Shown here piece after piece: positions 32,927 to 41,308 of a stretch of 61,743 nucleotides of DNA; positions within the stretch are counted from its first letter, which is position 1, and each line of letters begins with the position of its first letter. This stretch comes from an uncultured Oscillospiraceae bacterium (GTDB taxonomy: Bacteria > Bacillota > Clostridia > Oscillospirales > Oscillospiraceae): the NCBI GenBank assembly GCA_934572335.1, contig CAKTKU010000012.1, positions 1-61,743 of the forward strand. The letters run 5' to 3'. The position numbers and the translations under genes are program-made. The notes under the pieces were generated by a model. It saw only the letters and a program-made list of their open reading frames with translations, did not search any database and had not been told where the DNA came from.

Positions 32927-33834
32927 GCGTCCGCCCCGCCTGTCCACAGCGCCGTGTATTTTTTCAGCAGGTATTCCGGCTTGTAGGACTGCTTTGAAAA
33001 GCGCAGCGCTTCCAGCCCCATGTCGTCCTCACGGTTGAGATAGCGCAGGTTCGGGTGCTTTGCGAGCATCATGCGCGCAAGCTCCCGGCAGACCATGGGG
33101 TATGCGCCGTTTATGCTGCCCTCCGCCTTTTCAAAATGCACGTCGAACGTGTCGGAGCTTATCATCTCCCCGACCGTGAAGCCGAGTATCTTCCCCTCGC
33201 TCAAAAGCACGCCGCCCTCGAGACCGAGGCGCTCATACGCGGCGAAGGCGCGGATTATCGCGTCGTGCTCGGCACTGATGCTCGCCTCCAGCCGCTCTGC
33301 GTTCTCCTCCGTCCATACGTCCAGCATGTCAAGACAGCCGGGGATGAGCGCGCGGTCGAGCGGCACAAAGCGCCACTCATGCTCCGCCTCAAAGCGGTTG
33401 CAGTGGTTTTTCTTCCCGTGCAGCGCCTTGCCCGCGTAGGTCGCGAGCTTTTCCGCCGAGTAGATGTAGTCGGCGTAGTCCGTGTCCTCAGTGAACTCGA
33501 AACCGCATGGGTATTCCTCCTCAAGCTGCGCGCGGTGCTTATCCGTCACGCCGTGCAGACGGAACGGATAGCCCTTGAACGCCGCGAATTCGCGCAGCGC
33601 CTCTATCGCCGGACGCAGCGGTCCGGAGCCGATGGGAAAAGCGAAGCTGGGGTGTCCCTCGTAGCGCAGCTTTGTCATCATGCGCCCCTCGAACGGACAC
33701 ACGAGCTGGCGGAACGACTTGTCCCAGATATAGATATTGCCGAAGTTGTAGTCCGCGCTGGGACTGTCCTCGCTGAAAACTATTTTGTCCACCCATTCCT
33801 TGTCGCAGAGGGTGATGGTTTTGAATTGCAGCAT
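32923..33834 (-). CDS. DUF2156 (phosphatidylglycerol lysyltransferase C-terminal-like) protein
   Basis: The 303-residue protein has two GNAT-like lobes. Motifs such as FGNIYIW near the N-terminus, KKNHCNRFEAEHEWRF in the middle and NREDDMGLEALRFSKQSYKPEYLLKKY at the end are typical of the stand-alone DUF2156 family common in Clostridia. The family is related to MprF and FemX aminoacyltransferases that use aminoacyl-tRNA, but no membrane flippase part is present here. AAGGAA precedes the start at 33834; no good site supports the longer open frame upstream. Confidence 0.85.
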   Translation of the reverse strand: MLQFKTITLCDKEWVDKIVFSEDSPSADYNFGNIYIWDKSFRQLVCPFEGRMMTKLRYEGHPSFAFPIGSGPLRPAIEALREFAAFKGYPFRLHGVTDKHRAQLEEEYPCGFEFTEDTDYADYIYSAEKLATYAGKALHGKKNHCNRFEAEHEWRFVPLDRALIPGCLDMLDVWTEENAERLEASISAEHDAIIRAFAAYERLGLEGGVLLSEGKILGFTVGEMISSDTFDVHFEKAEGSINGAYPMVCRELARMMLAKHPNLRYLNREDDMGLEALRFSKQSYKPEYLLKKYTALWTGGADA

Positions 33835-33857
33835 GTGAATTTCCTTTTTGCCTTGAA

Positions 33858-34442
33858 TCAGTTTTGGTATGTGTGGTCGCACAGCGTGCGTATCTCCTGC
33901 CTGAGCACGCGCAGATCCATGAACGCCTCCGGGCGCTTTGACGGGTCGCGCAGCAGGGCGGAGGGGTGGAACGTCGCCATCCAGCGGCGCGAGGAGATGT
34001 CGAACCACTCCCCGTGCTCGCGCGTGATGCGAAAATCGGGCTTTATGAGCGCCTGCGCCGCGATGCGCCCCAGGCACACCACGATCTTCGGGTCGACAAG
34101 CGCGAGCTGCCGGTCGAGCCACTCGCGGCACGCGGCCTGCTCCGTCTCCTGCGGGTCGCGGTTGCGCGGAGGGCGGCACTTGACCATGTTGGCGATGTAT
34201 ACGCGCGAGCGGTCAAGGTCGATCATTGCCAGCATCTTGTCCAGCAGCTGCCCCGCGGGACCGACGAACGGTATGCCCTGTAAGTCTTCCTGCTCGCCCG
34301 GACCCTCGCCGATGAGCATTATCTCGGCGTGCTCATTGCCCACGCCGAACACGAGGTTATGGCGCGTGTCGCCCAGCGGGCACAGCGCGCACCCGGCGCA
34401 GTCCGCTTTGAGTTTTTCCCAGCTGTCCGTTGTTGTCATCAT
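33858..34442 (-). CDS. Uracil-DNA glycosylase, family 4 type
   Basis: The 194-residue protein has the features of 4Fe-4S uracil-DNA glycosylases. Cys pairs are CAGCALC near residue 15 and the later VKCRPP and AACREWL cysteines. The catalytic motif is GEGPGEQED, followed by PFVGPAGQLLD. The DNA-intercalating motif is FHPSALLRDPSKR. It removes uracil from DNA to start base-excision repair. GGAGG precedes the ATG. It sits 4 bases from cca and is cotranscribed with it. Confidence 0.93.
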   Translation of the reverse strand: MMTTTDSWEKLKADCAGCALCPLGDTRHNLVFGVGNEHAEIMLIGEGPGEQEDLQGIPFVGPAGQLLDKMLAMIDLDRSRVYIANMVKCRPPRNRDPQETEQAACREWLDRQLALVDPKIVVCLGRIAAQALIKPDFRITREHGEWFDISSRRWMATFHPSALLRDPSKRPEAFMDLRVLRQEIRTLCDHTYQN

Positions 34443-34446
34443 GGCG

Positions 34447-35637
34447 TCAGTCCTCCGTCCCGCGCGCGAGCGACAAAAGCAGCTCCCGCCGGTTGTTCGA
34501 TGGGTATTCTATCACGTAGTCCAGCAAAAACCGCAGCATTTCGCCAAGCTCCCGCCCGCGCAGACCAAGCGCCAGAAGGTCGTCCCCCGTGACGGCAAGG
34601 TGCTTCATCGAAAAGCACTCGCCGCTTTTGAGGATGGCTTTCAGCTCGTTATAGCTGTGCCCGCCGTGCAGCAGGTCATAGCAGTGCGCCGTGCACGTCA
34701 CGCTGTCTACGCCGTAGCGGCAGAGACAGCGCTTCCACTCCGCGCGCGTTGCGGGCTTATCGCCCTGAAGCATGAGCGCGGCCTCCGTGCAGCAGCGTAT
34801 TGTGCGGCTGTCGAGCCGGAGGGCGGTGAGAAAGTCCGCCGTGGAGGAGATGCAGTCATAGCGCGTGAGTATCGCGGCGAGTGCGCACCAGCGCACCAGC
34901 GCCTTCTTCGGCAGCCGGCCCAGCCGCGAAAACAGCGCGTACTCCGTCGGGCGGCGGATGAGATAAGCGTCCAGCAGCCCAAGCTCAATGACGCGCGCCA
35001 CGCTCTCCGGCGCAGGGGTGAGCAGTATCTTCTCTATCTCGTCGCGCACGCGCTCCGCCGCGAGCGCCGCGGCGAGCGGCGCTTTCACCGCGATGGCGGC
35101 CATGGTCTGCTCCTCAATGTCAAAGCCGAGGCGCGCGGAAAACCGCAGCGCCCGGAACATGCGCAGCGCGTCCTCCTCAAAGCGCTGCTCCGGCACGCCG
35201 ACACAGCGGATGAGGCGGTTGGATATATCCTCCACGCCGCCGAACGGATCGGCCAGCAGCCCGTCCGGGGGGAGGGCGATGGCGTTCATGGTGAAGTCCC
35301 GGCGGCTGAGATCGGCGTTGAGGTCGCCCACAAAGCTGACGGCGTCGGGATGCCGGTGGTCAAGATAGCTCCCGTCGGAGCGGAACGTCGTCACCTCCAC
35401 CTGACGGGAGTTGACGCACACGGTGACAGTGCCGTGGCGGATGCCGGTGGTTATGCATTTTGGGAATAGCTCAGTCACCTGTTCTGGCAGGGCGCTGGTG
35501 CACACGTCCCAGTCCTGCGGGTGGACGCCAAGGAGAATGTCCCTCACGCAGCCGCCCACGAGATATGCCAGATGTCCGCGCGACTGCAATGTGACCAGCA
35601 CAGTGCGGACGTATTTTGGAGGAGTAATTGTTTCCAT
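34447..35637 (-). CDS. cca: CCA tRNA nucleotidyltransferase / poly(A) polymerase family
   Basis: The 396-residue class II tRNA nucleotidyltransferase has the head-domain signatures YLVGGCVRD and DWDVCTSALP (two metal-binding aspartates). RRDFTMNAIA and the neck motif ALRMFRALRFSARLGFDIE follow. It adds or repairs the CCA end of tRNAs. No HD domain is obvious. AGGAG lies before the ATG. It heads a minus-strand operon and is divergent from murC. Confidence 0.93.
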   Translation of the reverse strand: METITPPKYVRTVLVTLQSRGHLAYLVGGCVRDILLGVHPQDWDVCTSALPEQVTELFPKCITTGIRHGTVTVCVNSRQVEVTTFRSDGSYLDHRHPDAVSFVGDLNADLSRRDFTMNAIALPPDGLLADPFGGVEDISNRLIRCVGVPEQRFEEDALRMFRALRFSARLGFDIEEQTMAAIAVKAPLAAALAAERVRDEIEKILLTPAPESVARVIELGLLDAYLIRRPTEYALFSRLGRLPKKALVRWCALAAILTRYDCISSTADFLTALRLDSRTIRCCTEAALMLQGDKPATRAEWKRCLCRYGVDSVTCTAHCYDLLHGGHSYNELKAILKSGECFSMKHLAVTGDDLLALGLRGRELGEMLRFLLDYVIEYPSNNRRELLLSLARGTED

Positions 35638-35691
35638 TATACACTCCTGATCGTGTAGTTATATATAATATGTATGAGCCAGATTATTTCC

Positions 35692-35720
35692 TTGCAAAGG
35701 ATGCGCGAAAATAGTATAAT
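35692..35720 (+). promoter_or_regulatory. Sigma-70 promoter of murC
   Basis: TTGCAA (35692-35697)-N17-TATAAT (35715-35720). It leaves a leader of about 110 bases with a repeated GTTAACGGC motif before the murC start. Confidence 0.7.
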
Positions 35721-35835
35721 ACCAAAGTTAACGGCAGTTAACGGCGCGGACGGCGCGCGGAGCGCTCTCCCCGCCAAGTTGATTTTAGCATCTTACGTCT
35801 GCAATATCAATATCTTTTACGACTGGAGCGTAGGC

Positions 35836-37209
35836 ATGACAGAATTTGATAACTATATGTCACCCGGAAGAAAAGGACACCTTGTCGGCATAGGCGGCGT
35901 GTCAATGTCGTCGCTGGCGGAGGTGCTGGCCGGTATGGGGCTGAACATCACCGGTTCGGACATGAACGAGGCGAACCCCAACGTGGCTTCACTGCGGGAA
36001 AAGGGCATAAAAATATACATCGGCCACAGCGGCGATAATATCGGGCCGGATGTGGACTTCATCGTCCGCACCGCCGCCGTGCATGACGACAACCCCGAGA
36101 TAGTCCGCGCGCATGAGCTGGATATCCCCGTGTTCGAGCGCACACAGGCGTGGGGCGCAATATCAAAGGATTACAGCAACGCCCTGTGCATCTCCGGCAC
36201 GCACGGCAAGACCACCACGACCTCCATGTGCACGCACATCCTCATGGCGGCGGAGAAGGACCCCACCGTCATGATCGGCGGAACGCTGCCGCTTCTGAAG
36301 GCGGGGCACCGCGTGGGACACGGCAACACCATCATCATGGAGGCGTGCGAGTATTATAACTCCTTCCTCTCGTTCCATCCCACCGTCGCCGTCATCCTCA
36401 ATATCGAGGCGGATCACCTCGACTTTTTCAAGGATCTGGGCGATGTGGAGCATTCGTTCCGCGCCTTTGCCGAGCGCACCCCGGAGGACGGCTATGTCGT
36501 GGCGAACCACGACGACCCCAACACCATGAGCACGCTCCGCGGCATTGACCGGCGTGTCATAACCTTCGGCCTCACGCCGGAGGCGGATGTGTACGCGGAG
36601 AATATCGAATACAAGGGCGCAAACTCCCATTTTGACATCATGTATAAGGGGCGGTTTTTCACGGATGTGACGCTGCACGTCCCCGGCGTGCACAATGTCA
36701 AAAACGCCCTCGCCGCGACCGCCGCGTGCATCTGCGTCGGCGTGCGCCCCAGCTCCGTCAAGTACGGGCTTGCCGGGTTCAACGGCGCGGGGCGTCGGTT
36801 TGAGTTCAAGGGCAAGTACAACGGCGCGGACGTGTACGACGATTACGCCCACCACCCCGGCGAGCTCCGCGCTCTGCTGGACGCGGTGGAGCAGCTCAAC
36901 TACAAGCGCACCATCCTCGTCTTCCAGCCGCACACCTATTCCCGCACGGCGGCGCTCTTTGAGGACTTTGTCGCCCAGCTCCGCCGCCCGGATGTTCTCT
37001 TGCTGGCGGAGATATTCGCCGCGCGCGAGAAGAACACCATCGGCATCTCCTCCCGCTCGCTTGCCGAGCGCGTGGACGGGGCGAGCTTTTACCCCAGCTT
37101 CGGCGAGCTTGAGGACGCCGTGCGCGAGATCGCAGAGCCCGGCGACATCGTGCTGACCGTCGGCGCGGGCGACGTATACAAGATCGGCGAGCATATCGTG
37201 GAAAAGTGA
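35836..37209 (+). CDS. murC: UDP-N-acetylmuramate--L-alanine ligase
   Basis: The 457-residue protein has all MurC landmarks: HLVGIGGVSMSSLAEVL for UDP-sugar binding, the ATP loop SGTHGKTTTTSM, NIEADHLDFF, and DDYAHHPGE in the C-terminal domain. It adds the first residue, L-Ala, to UDP-MurNAc in the cytoplasm. The ATG at 35836 follows GGAG by 7 bases; the frame is open further upstream but crosses the predicted promoter. The next gene's presumed first codon is 11 bases after the stop. Confidence 0.95.
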   Translation: MTEFDNYMSPGRKGHLVGIGGVSMSSLAEVLAGMGLNITGSDMNEANPNVASLREKGIKIYIGHSGDNIGPDVDFIVRTAAVHDDNPEIVRAHELDIPVFERTQAWGAISKDYSNALCISGTHGKTTTTSMCTHILMAAEKDPTVMIGGTLPLLKAGHRVGHGNTIIMEACEYYNSFLSFHPTVAVILNIEADHLDFFKDLGDVEHSFRAFAERTPEDGYVVANHDDPNTMSTLRGIDRRVITFGLTPEADVYAENIEYKGANSHFDIMYKGRFFTDVTLHVPGVHNVKNALAATAACICVGVRPSSVKYGLAGFNGAGRRFEFKGKYNGADVYDDYAHHPGELRALLDAVEQLNYKRTILVFQPHTYSRTAALFEDFVAQLRRPDVLLLAEIFAAREKNTIGISSRSLAERVDGASFYPSFGELEDAVREIAEPGDIVLTVGAGDVYKIGEHIVEK

Positions 37210-37290
37210 GCGCAGAGCCATGCTGAAAGATAAGCTTGTCGCCGCCCCGGAAGAGTATATTGAAAAAATATTTGGAATAAAAAGTAAAAC

Positions 37291-37299
37291 GGGGGGGGG
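37291..37299 (+). repeat. G9 homopolymer tract splitting a glycosyltransferase gene
   Basis: A short frame (37220-37312, starting MLKDKLVAAPEEY) begins 11 bases after murC and runs into nine consecutive G. It stops at 37312, while the membrane protein frame continues from 37281. Loss of one G (or gain of two) would fuse the two frames so that GGVTPLNLPRIALISTALW follows. The tract is a candidate phase-variation switch or a sequencing error. Confidence 0.8.
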
Positions 37300-37403
37300 T
37301 AACACCCCTTAATCTTCCAAGAATTGCGCTTATATCAACGGCGCTGTGGGGATTTCTCGCTTACCACCTGCTCGTTATAACCTCCGTCGGCAACGCCGAC
37401 GCC

Positions 37404-38843
37404 GTGTGCGAGGGGCTGTATTCCTACACCGCGGCGGACTGGGCGCTCGCCTGCGGGCGCTGGTGCGCGCGGTATTTTTACAATGCCGCGGGCAACGTCG
37501 TAATGCCGGGCGTGTGGGTGACGCTCTATATGCTGTGCGTTTTCCTCACGGTGCTGCTGCTCGCGCGGCTGTGGGATATGAAAAGCCCCATATCCGTGTT
37601 TTTCACGGCGGCGCTGCTCGCCGTCAACCCCACGGTCATCGACCAGTCACTTTTGCAGTATATGTTCATGTCGTGGGGGATAAGCAACCTCCTCGGCGTG
37701 GGGTTTGTGTACATCATCTGCCGCAGCGGCAGCCGTCTTGCGCGCTATGCCGCCGCGCCCGCGATGATGGCCGTGGCGTTTGGGTTTTATCAGGCGTCTG
37801 TCGGGCTCATCGCGCTCGCTTTTGCGCTCACGCTCATCCTGCGCCTGCTGCGCGCGGGGGATATACGGGCGGAGCTTATCACCACCGCGCGGTTCATCAT
37901 TGCCAGCGCCATTGGCGCGGCGCTTTACTTTGTCATATTGAAGCTGGAGCTTTCGCGCTGGGGCGTGGGGGAGAGCGACCGCGTGGGCGCGTTCTCGCTC
38001 GCGGCGATCTTCGCCTCTCTTGGCGAGACCTTGCCGGACGCTTACCGCTTCTTCTTCGCGTATTTTGACGACAACATATTTCACCGCAAGCTCTACGCGG
38101 CTTTGCTCGCCGTGCTGGGTCTGGCGGTGCTTGCGCGGCGTGTATGGCTCGCTGTGCGTGAGCGGCGCTGTGCCGCCGCGGCGGCTGCCGTGGTGCTCAC
38201 GGCGCTCATCCCCGCGTTTGCGAACATCTGCCGCGTCATATTCCCGTATTTCACCGTCGTGCAGATAATGGAGTACCAGATAATGCTGCTCTTCCCGTTC
38301 TTCTTCGCACTTGCGGAGGATGAAGAGCCGCGCTTCGCCCAGATGAAAAATGCCGTGCGCATACTGGCATTTGCGCTGAGCGCGCTGTTTGTCTGCGGGT
38401 ACACGGTCTCTGCCAACGCGACGTACCGCGCCTATGCGCTCTCATATGACCACGCGCGGTATGAGGCTGGGGAGATAATGAGCCGCGCGCGGGCTCTGCA
38501 GGATTATGAGGACGGGGAGACCGTCATGTTCGCCGGCTTCATCCGCGACGATACGCTCCGGCGCACGAACGGCGTGTATAAATACGCATACAGCATGTAC
38601 GACAACCTCATCTTCTGGGAGGAGTACATGGGCATAACCTCCGGGCGGCGCAACTTCGTGCTTGATACGCTCGGCATTGACCCCGGTGAGGTCGACATGG
38701 CGCAGTATTGCGAGATCGTTGAGAGCGATGCGTTTGCCGCGATGCCGCTCTATCCTGCCTCCGGCTCCGTCGCGCGCATCGACGGCGTGATCGTCGCCAA
38801 GCTCAGCGACGACCCGCTCACGCTGGAGGATCTGATGCGATAA
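37404..38843 (+). CDS. GtrII-type membrane glucosyltransferase, N-terminus out of frame
   Basis: The frame has 479 residues from the first GTG at 37404, but homology-like sequence starts upstream at about 37300 (LISTALWGFLAYHLLVITSVGNADAV), which lacks a start codon in this frame. About 11 membrane helices are followed by a soluble C-terminal region, matching GtrII/GT-C proteins that transfer glucose from a lipid carrier to an envelope polysaccharide. Acidic residues in NADAVCEGL and GRWCARYF match the family's first loop. The natural start is probably the ATG at 37220, in frame only if the G9 tract loses one G. As written, it is probably OFF. It follows murC closely and ends in a strong terminator. 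Confidence 0.75.
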   Translation: MCEGLYSYTAADWALACGRWCARYFYNAAGNVVMPGVWVTLYMLCVFLTVLLLARLWDMKSPISVFFTAALLAVNPTVIDQSLLQYMFMSWGISNLLGVGFVYIICRSGSRLARYAAAPAMMAVAFGFYQASVGLIALAFALTLILRLLRAGDIRAELITTARFIIASAIGAALYFVILKLELSRWGVGESDRVGAFSLAAIFASLGETLPDAYRFFFAYFDDNIFHRKLYAALLAVLGLAVLARRVWLAVRERRCAAAAAAVVLTALIPAFANICRVIFPYFTVVQIMEYQIMLLFPFFFALAEDEEPRFAQMKNAVRILAFALSALFVCGYTVSANATYRAYALSYDHARYEAGEIMSRARALQDYEDGETVMFAGFIRDDTLRRTNGVYKYAYSMYDNLIFWEEYMGITSGRRNFVLDTLGIDPGEVDMAQYCEIVESDAFAAMPLYPASGSVARIDGVIVAKLSDDPLTLEDLMR

Positions 38844-38874
38844 AAAAATCCGGTTCATCGAACCGGATTTTTTT
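38842..38874 (+). terminator. Strong terminator after the GtrII-type gene
   Basis: Stem AAAAAAATCCGGTT / AACCGGATTTTTTT, 14 bp with a 5-nt loop, starts at the stop codon. A diverged copy is at 42832. Confidence 0.9.
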
Positions 38875-38896
38875 ATCGCTCACTGCGCGTTGTTTT
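38843..38896. repeat. 54-bp direct repeat, copy 1 (terminator plus gtrA 3' end)
   Basis: It aligns without gaps to 42833-42886 with 50 of 54 bases identical. It contains the terminator stem and, on the minus strand, codons for NNAQ plus stop, the exact C-terminus of the GtrA protein. Here no gtrA gene precedes it, so this copy is a stub. Confidence 0.85.
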
Positions 38897-38962
38897 TGCG
38901 CGTATAGAATTGGCGTTTGTTTTTTAATCAATTCTGCTCTTGTGAAATCTATGGAAAAAGGC

Positions 38963-38991
38963 TTGAAATTTACCAAGCTCATGTGTATAAT
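38963..38991 (+). promoter_or_regulatory. Sigma-70 promoter of the surface-protein gene
   Basis: TTGAAA (38963-38968)-N17-TATAAT (38986-38991). It gives a leader of about 110 bases before the ATG at 39110. Confidence 0.75.
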
Positions 38992-39023
38992 AAATAGCAG
39001 AATCATGAGCGTAAGATTTCGCG

Positions 39024-39066
39024 ATAAGGGGCGCCCCTTATCACATTCTCATAATGAGAATGTGAT
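39024..39066 (+). promoter_or_regulatory. Two tandem perfect hairpins in the surface-protein leader
   Basis: The palindrome ATAAGGGGCGCCCCTTAT (39024-39041) abuts the inverted repeat ATCACATTCTCAT-A-ATGAGAATGTGAT (39040-39066). Both lie in the transcribed leader, about 25 and 45 bases after the predicted start point. They could be operator DNA, an RNA structure, or an inserted palindromic unit. Confidence 0.7.
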
Positions 39067-39109
39067 ACCCTTTAATTACGATATGCGCTCGTATGAGGAG
39101 GGTATTAAA

Positions 39110-39979
39110 ATGAACAGAAAGCTCAAGAGCGCACTATCGGCGCTTCTTGCTATTACCATGATGTTGTCTCTGGGAACAGCCGCCGCCTTTGCGGAGGGCA
39201 CGGGGGAGCAGGGACAGCCCGTTGTATGCACCGGCAGCGCAGAGGTTACCGACTGCGCCGCAGAGACGCACATTGAGGGCTGCCCGAAGTACGTGAGTGC
39301 TAAGACCCCCGCGGAGGGAGCAGAGGAAAAAGAGCAGTCCGCCGTCTGCACCGGCAGCGCAGAGGCGGCCGAGTGTGCCGCAGAGACGCATGTTGAGGGG
39401 TGCCCGAAATATGTGAGCACAGACGCCGCCGGAGAGGGCGAGAGCAGTGAAGCAGACGCACAAAAGGCAGCCGTTCAGGCGCGTATAGAAGCCTTGCCGG
39501 AAAAAGACGCCTTTGACGCAATGAGCGAAGAGGACAAGAACGGTGTCGCTGTGGAATACGCAGCGATAATGGAGGAACTTTATAAGCTCTGCGAGGCGGA
39601 AGGTATAGAAGATGGAGATATAGAGAAACTGGAAGGGATCGACCTTGGGAAGCTGATCGCGCTGTCGGACGCTATAAATGAATATACCACTGCCCCCTTG
39701 ACTGACCCTGCCGCATGGATAGGTACGACGGGATATGAGACGCTCGAGGAGGCGGTAAGAGCCGCCGCCAGCGGGGATACGATAACTCTCGGAGAGGGCA
39801 ACTATACCCTGTACGGCATAAGCAGCGAGGGTACGACAAAGGGGAAGAGCCTGACCTTTGTCGGTCAGGGCGCGGACAAGACCGCGTGGAACATAGGCGC
39901 ACCGGTTCCCGACCCTGCGAACTACGGCACGGAGTATAACGGTGACTACAGCTTTGACGGCGCGGGAATCGTAACATGA
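39110..39979 (+). CDS. N-terminal part of a sortase-anchored surface protein (frame-broken)
   Basis: The ATG at 39110 follows GGAGGG by 7 bases. A signal peptide (LKSALSALLAITMMLSLGTAAAFAEG) leads to two 40-residue repeats carrying CTGSAE-x3-CAAETH-x-EGCPKY (three cysteines each). A helical acidic segment and the beginning of a right-handed beta-helix domain (GYETLEEAVRAAASGDTITLGEGNY) follow. The frame stops at 39979, but the downstream frame starting at 39976 continues the same domain, so this is one gene broken by a single-base shift. It is likely exported as a fragment, or else a sequence error. Confidence 0.8.
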   Translation: MNRKLKSALSALLAITMMLSLGTAAAFAEGTGEQGQPVVCTGSAEVTDCAAETHIEGCPKYVSAKTPAEGAEEKEQSAVCTGSAEAAECAAETHVEGCPKYVSTDAAGEGESSEADAQKAAVQARIEALPEKDAFDAMSEEDKNGVAVEYAAIMEELYKLCEAEGIEDGDIEKLEGIDLGKLIALSDAINEYTTAPLTDPAAWIGTTGYETLEEAVRAAASGDTITLGEGNYTLYGISSEGTTKGKSLTFVGQGADKTAWNIGAPVPDPANYGTEYNGDYSFDGAGIVT

Positions 39980-41238
39980 CGCTCCGCTCCGGCAATGCTG
40001 ACTTCCTCGGCTTCATACGCATTGGCAACACCGTTGTTGATGGCTGTGTCATCAACGGCAAGACCGCTTATTGGGGATATACCTCCGCGACTTTCACCAA
40101 TACGACCTTTAACTGCCCTCAGGGCGATTATGCCCTCTGGACATACAGCTCCCCGGTGATGACCTTTGATGGCTGCCGTTTCAATGCTTCCGGCAAGGTC
40201 ATAAATGTGTATACTGATTATGGTGCAGGCAAAAACGATATAACGGTAAATTTCAATAACTGCACGGTCAACTCCTCAGCTTCCAACAAGAGTGCACTGA
40301 ATATAAACGACAGCAACATGGGCGGCTTCAAGTATAACATTAATATCACGACCACGCCGGGTGCTGTGAGCGGGTTAAATCCGAGCAATATCACTTGCTC
40401 CAGAGTTTTCGGCTTCAGCAGCGCCGTGAATAATACAGGGCGCTCCGTTGTCTCCATCAACAACACCACGGTATGGACGGACGGCAAGATGGTCAGCCAT
40501 GCCATGGATTGCGGCAGCGTAAAGTACACCGACGGGTACAACGACAATGCGTTTGACATCACGTACTCTGACTGGGTCGAGACCGACACAGAAAGAACGC
40601 GCACCGTGAAAAAGGTGTGCCGATACTGCGGCTATGCGGAGAAGTTTACGGAGACCGAGAAAAAGCTCGTCCTCAGCTATGATGCAAACGGAGGCACAGG
40701 CGTCATGACGTCCGACAGCCGCTTTGGGGAAGGAACGGTCACGGTCAAGGCAAACGGCTTTGAGCGGGCGGACTATGATTTCATCGGCTGGAACACCGCC
40801 GCCGACGGCAAGGGGACAGCGTACAAGCCCGGCGCGGAGATAAATATGACCGACAGCCTTACGCTGTATGCCCAGTGGGATAAGATAGCCACATATACCG
40901 TGACCTATACGGACGGAGTCGATAATGTTATCATCTTCCAAAACCAGGTCTATTCGGGACTGAAAAGCGGCGACAAGACGCCGGGCTTTGTCGGTGTTCC
41001 GGAGCGCAGAGGGTACAGATTCGTCGGATGGGAGCCCAGTGTCAGTCAGACCGTCACCGGCGATGCCGTATATAAGGCAGTCTGGGAAAGGATCGTCATA
41101 TATAACTATGACCCCGGCAAAGGACCGAGGACAGGTGATGAGAGCAATCTCGCGCTGTGGACGGTGCTGATGCTCTGTGCGGGCGCGGCGGCTGCCGGCG
41201 CAGGGATCTGCGTCAGAAAGAGGCGGAGAAGCAAATAA
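39976..41238 (+). CDS. C-terminal part of the surface protein with InlB-type repeats and sortase motif
   Basis: The 420 codons overlap the upstream frame by ATGA. The N-terminal half continues beta-helix-like strands (NTVVDGCVINGKTAYWGYTS...). Two Listeria-Bacteroides (InlB B) repeats follow: LSYDANGGTG...FIGWNTAADGKGTAYKPG...LYAQW, and YTVTYTDGVDN...YRFVGWEPS...YKAVW. The end has GPRTGDE, a hydrophobic helix and RKRRRSK, a sortase cell-wall sorting signal of the xPxTG type. Without the signal peptide from the first frame it would not be exported on its own. Translational coupling via ATGA is possible but less likely than a broken single gene. Confidence 0.8.
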   Translation: MTLRSGNADFLGFIRIGNTVVDGCVINGKTAYWGYTSATFTNTTFNCPQGDYALWTYSSPVMTFDGCRFNASGKVINVYTDYGAGKNDITVNFNNCTVNSSASNKSALNINDSNMGGFKYNINITTTPGAVSGLNPSNITCSRVFGFSSAVNNTGRSVVSINNTTVWTDGKMVSHAMDCGSVKYTDGYNDNAFDITYSDWVETDTERTRTVKKVCRYCGYAEKFTETEKKLVLSYDANGGTGVMTSDSRFGEGTVTVKANGFERADYDFIGWNTAADGKGTAYKPGAEINMTDSLTLYAQWDKIATYTVTYTDGVDNVIIFQNQVYSGLKSGDKTPGFVGVPERRGYRFVGWEPSVSQTVTGDAVYKAVWERIVIYNYDPGKGPRTGDESNLALWTVLMLCAGAAAAGAGICVRKRRRSK

Positions 41239-41256
41239 AACATAATTCATAAAACT

Positions 41257-41282
41257 GCGGCGCGCTCAACCGAGCGCGCCGC
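41257..41282 (+). terminator. Terminator after the surface-protein gene
   Basis: An 11-bp GC stem (GCGGCGCGCTC / GAGCGCGCCGC) with a 4-nt loop is followed by CTTTCTAT. It is shared with the convergent ATPase gene. Confidence 0.75.
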
Positions 41283-41308
41283 CTTTCTATGGGTTTTTCG
41301 TGTAATAC

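Noticed and set aside
33055..35469. 804-codon open frame on the plus strand opposite the udg/cca genes
   Set aside because: Antisense shadow of three well-supported minus-strand genes; the Arg/His/Ala-rich translation shows no domain.
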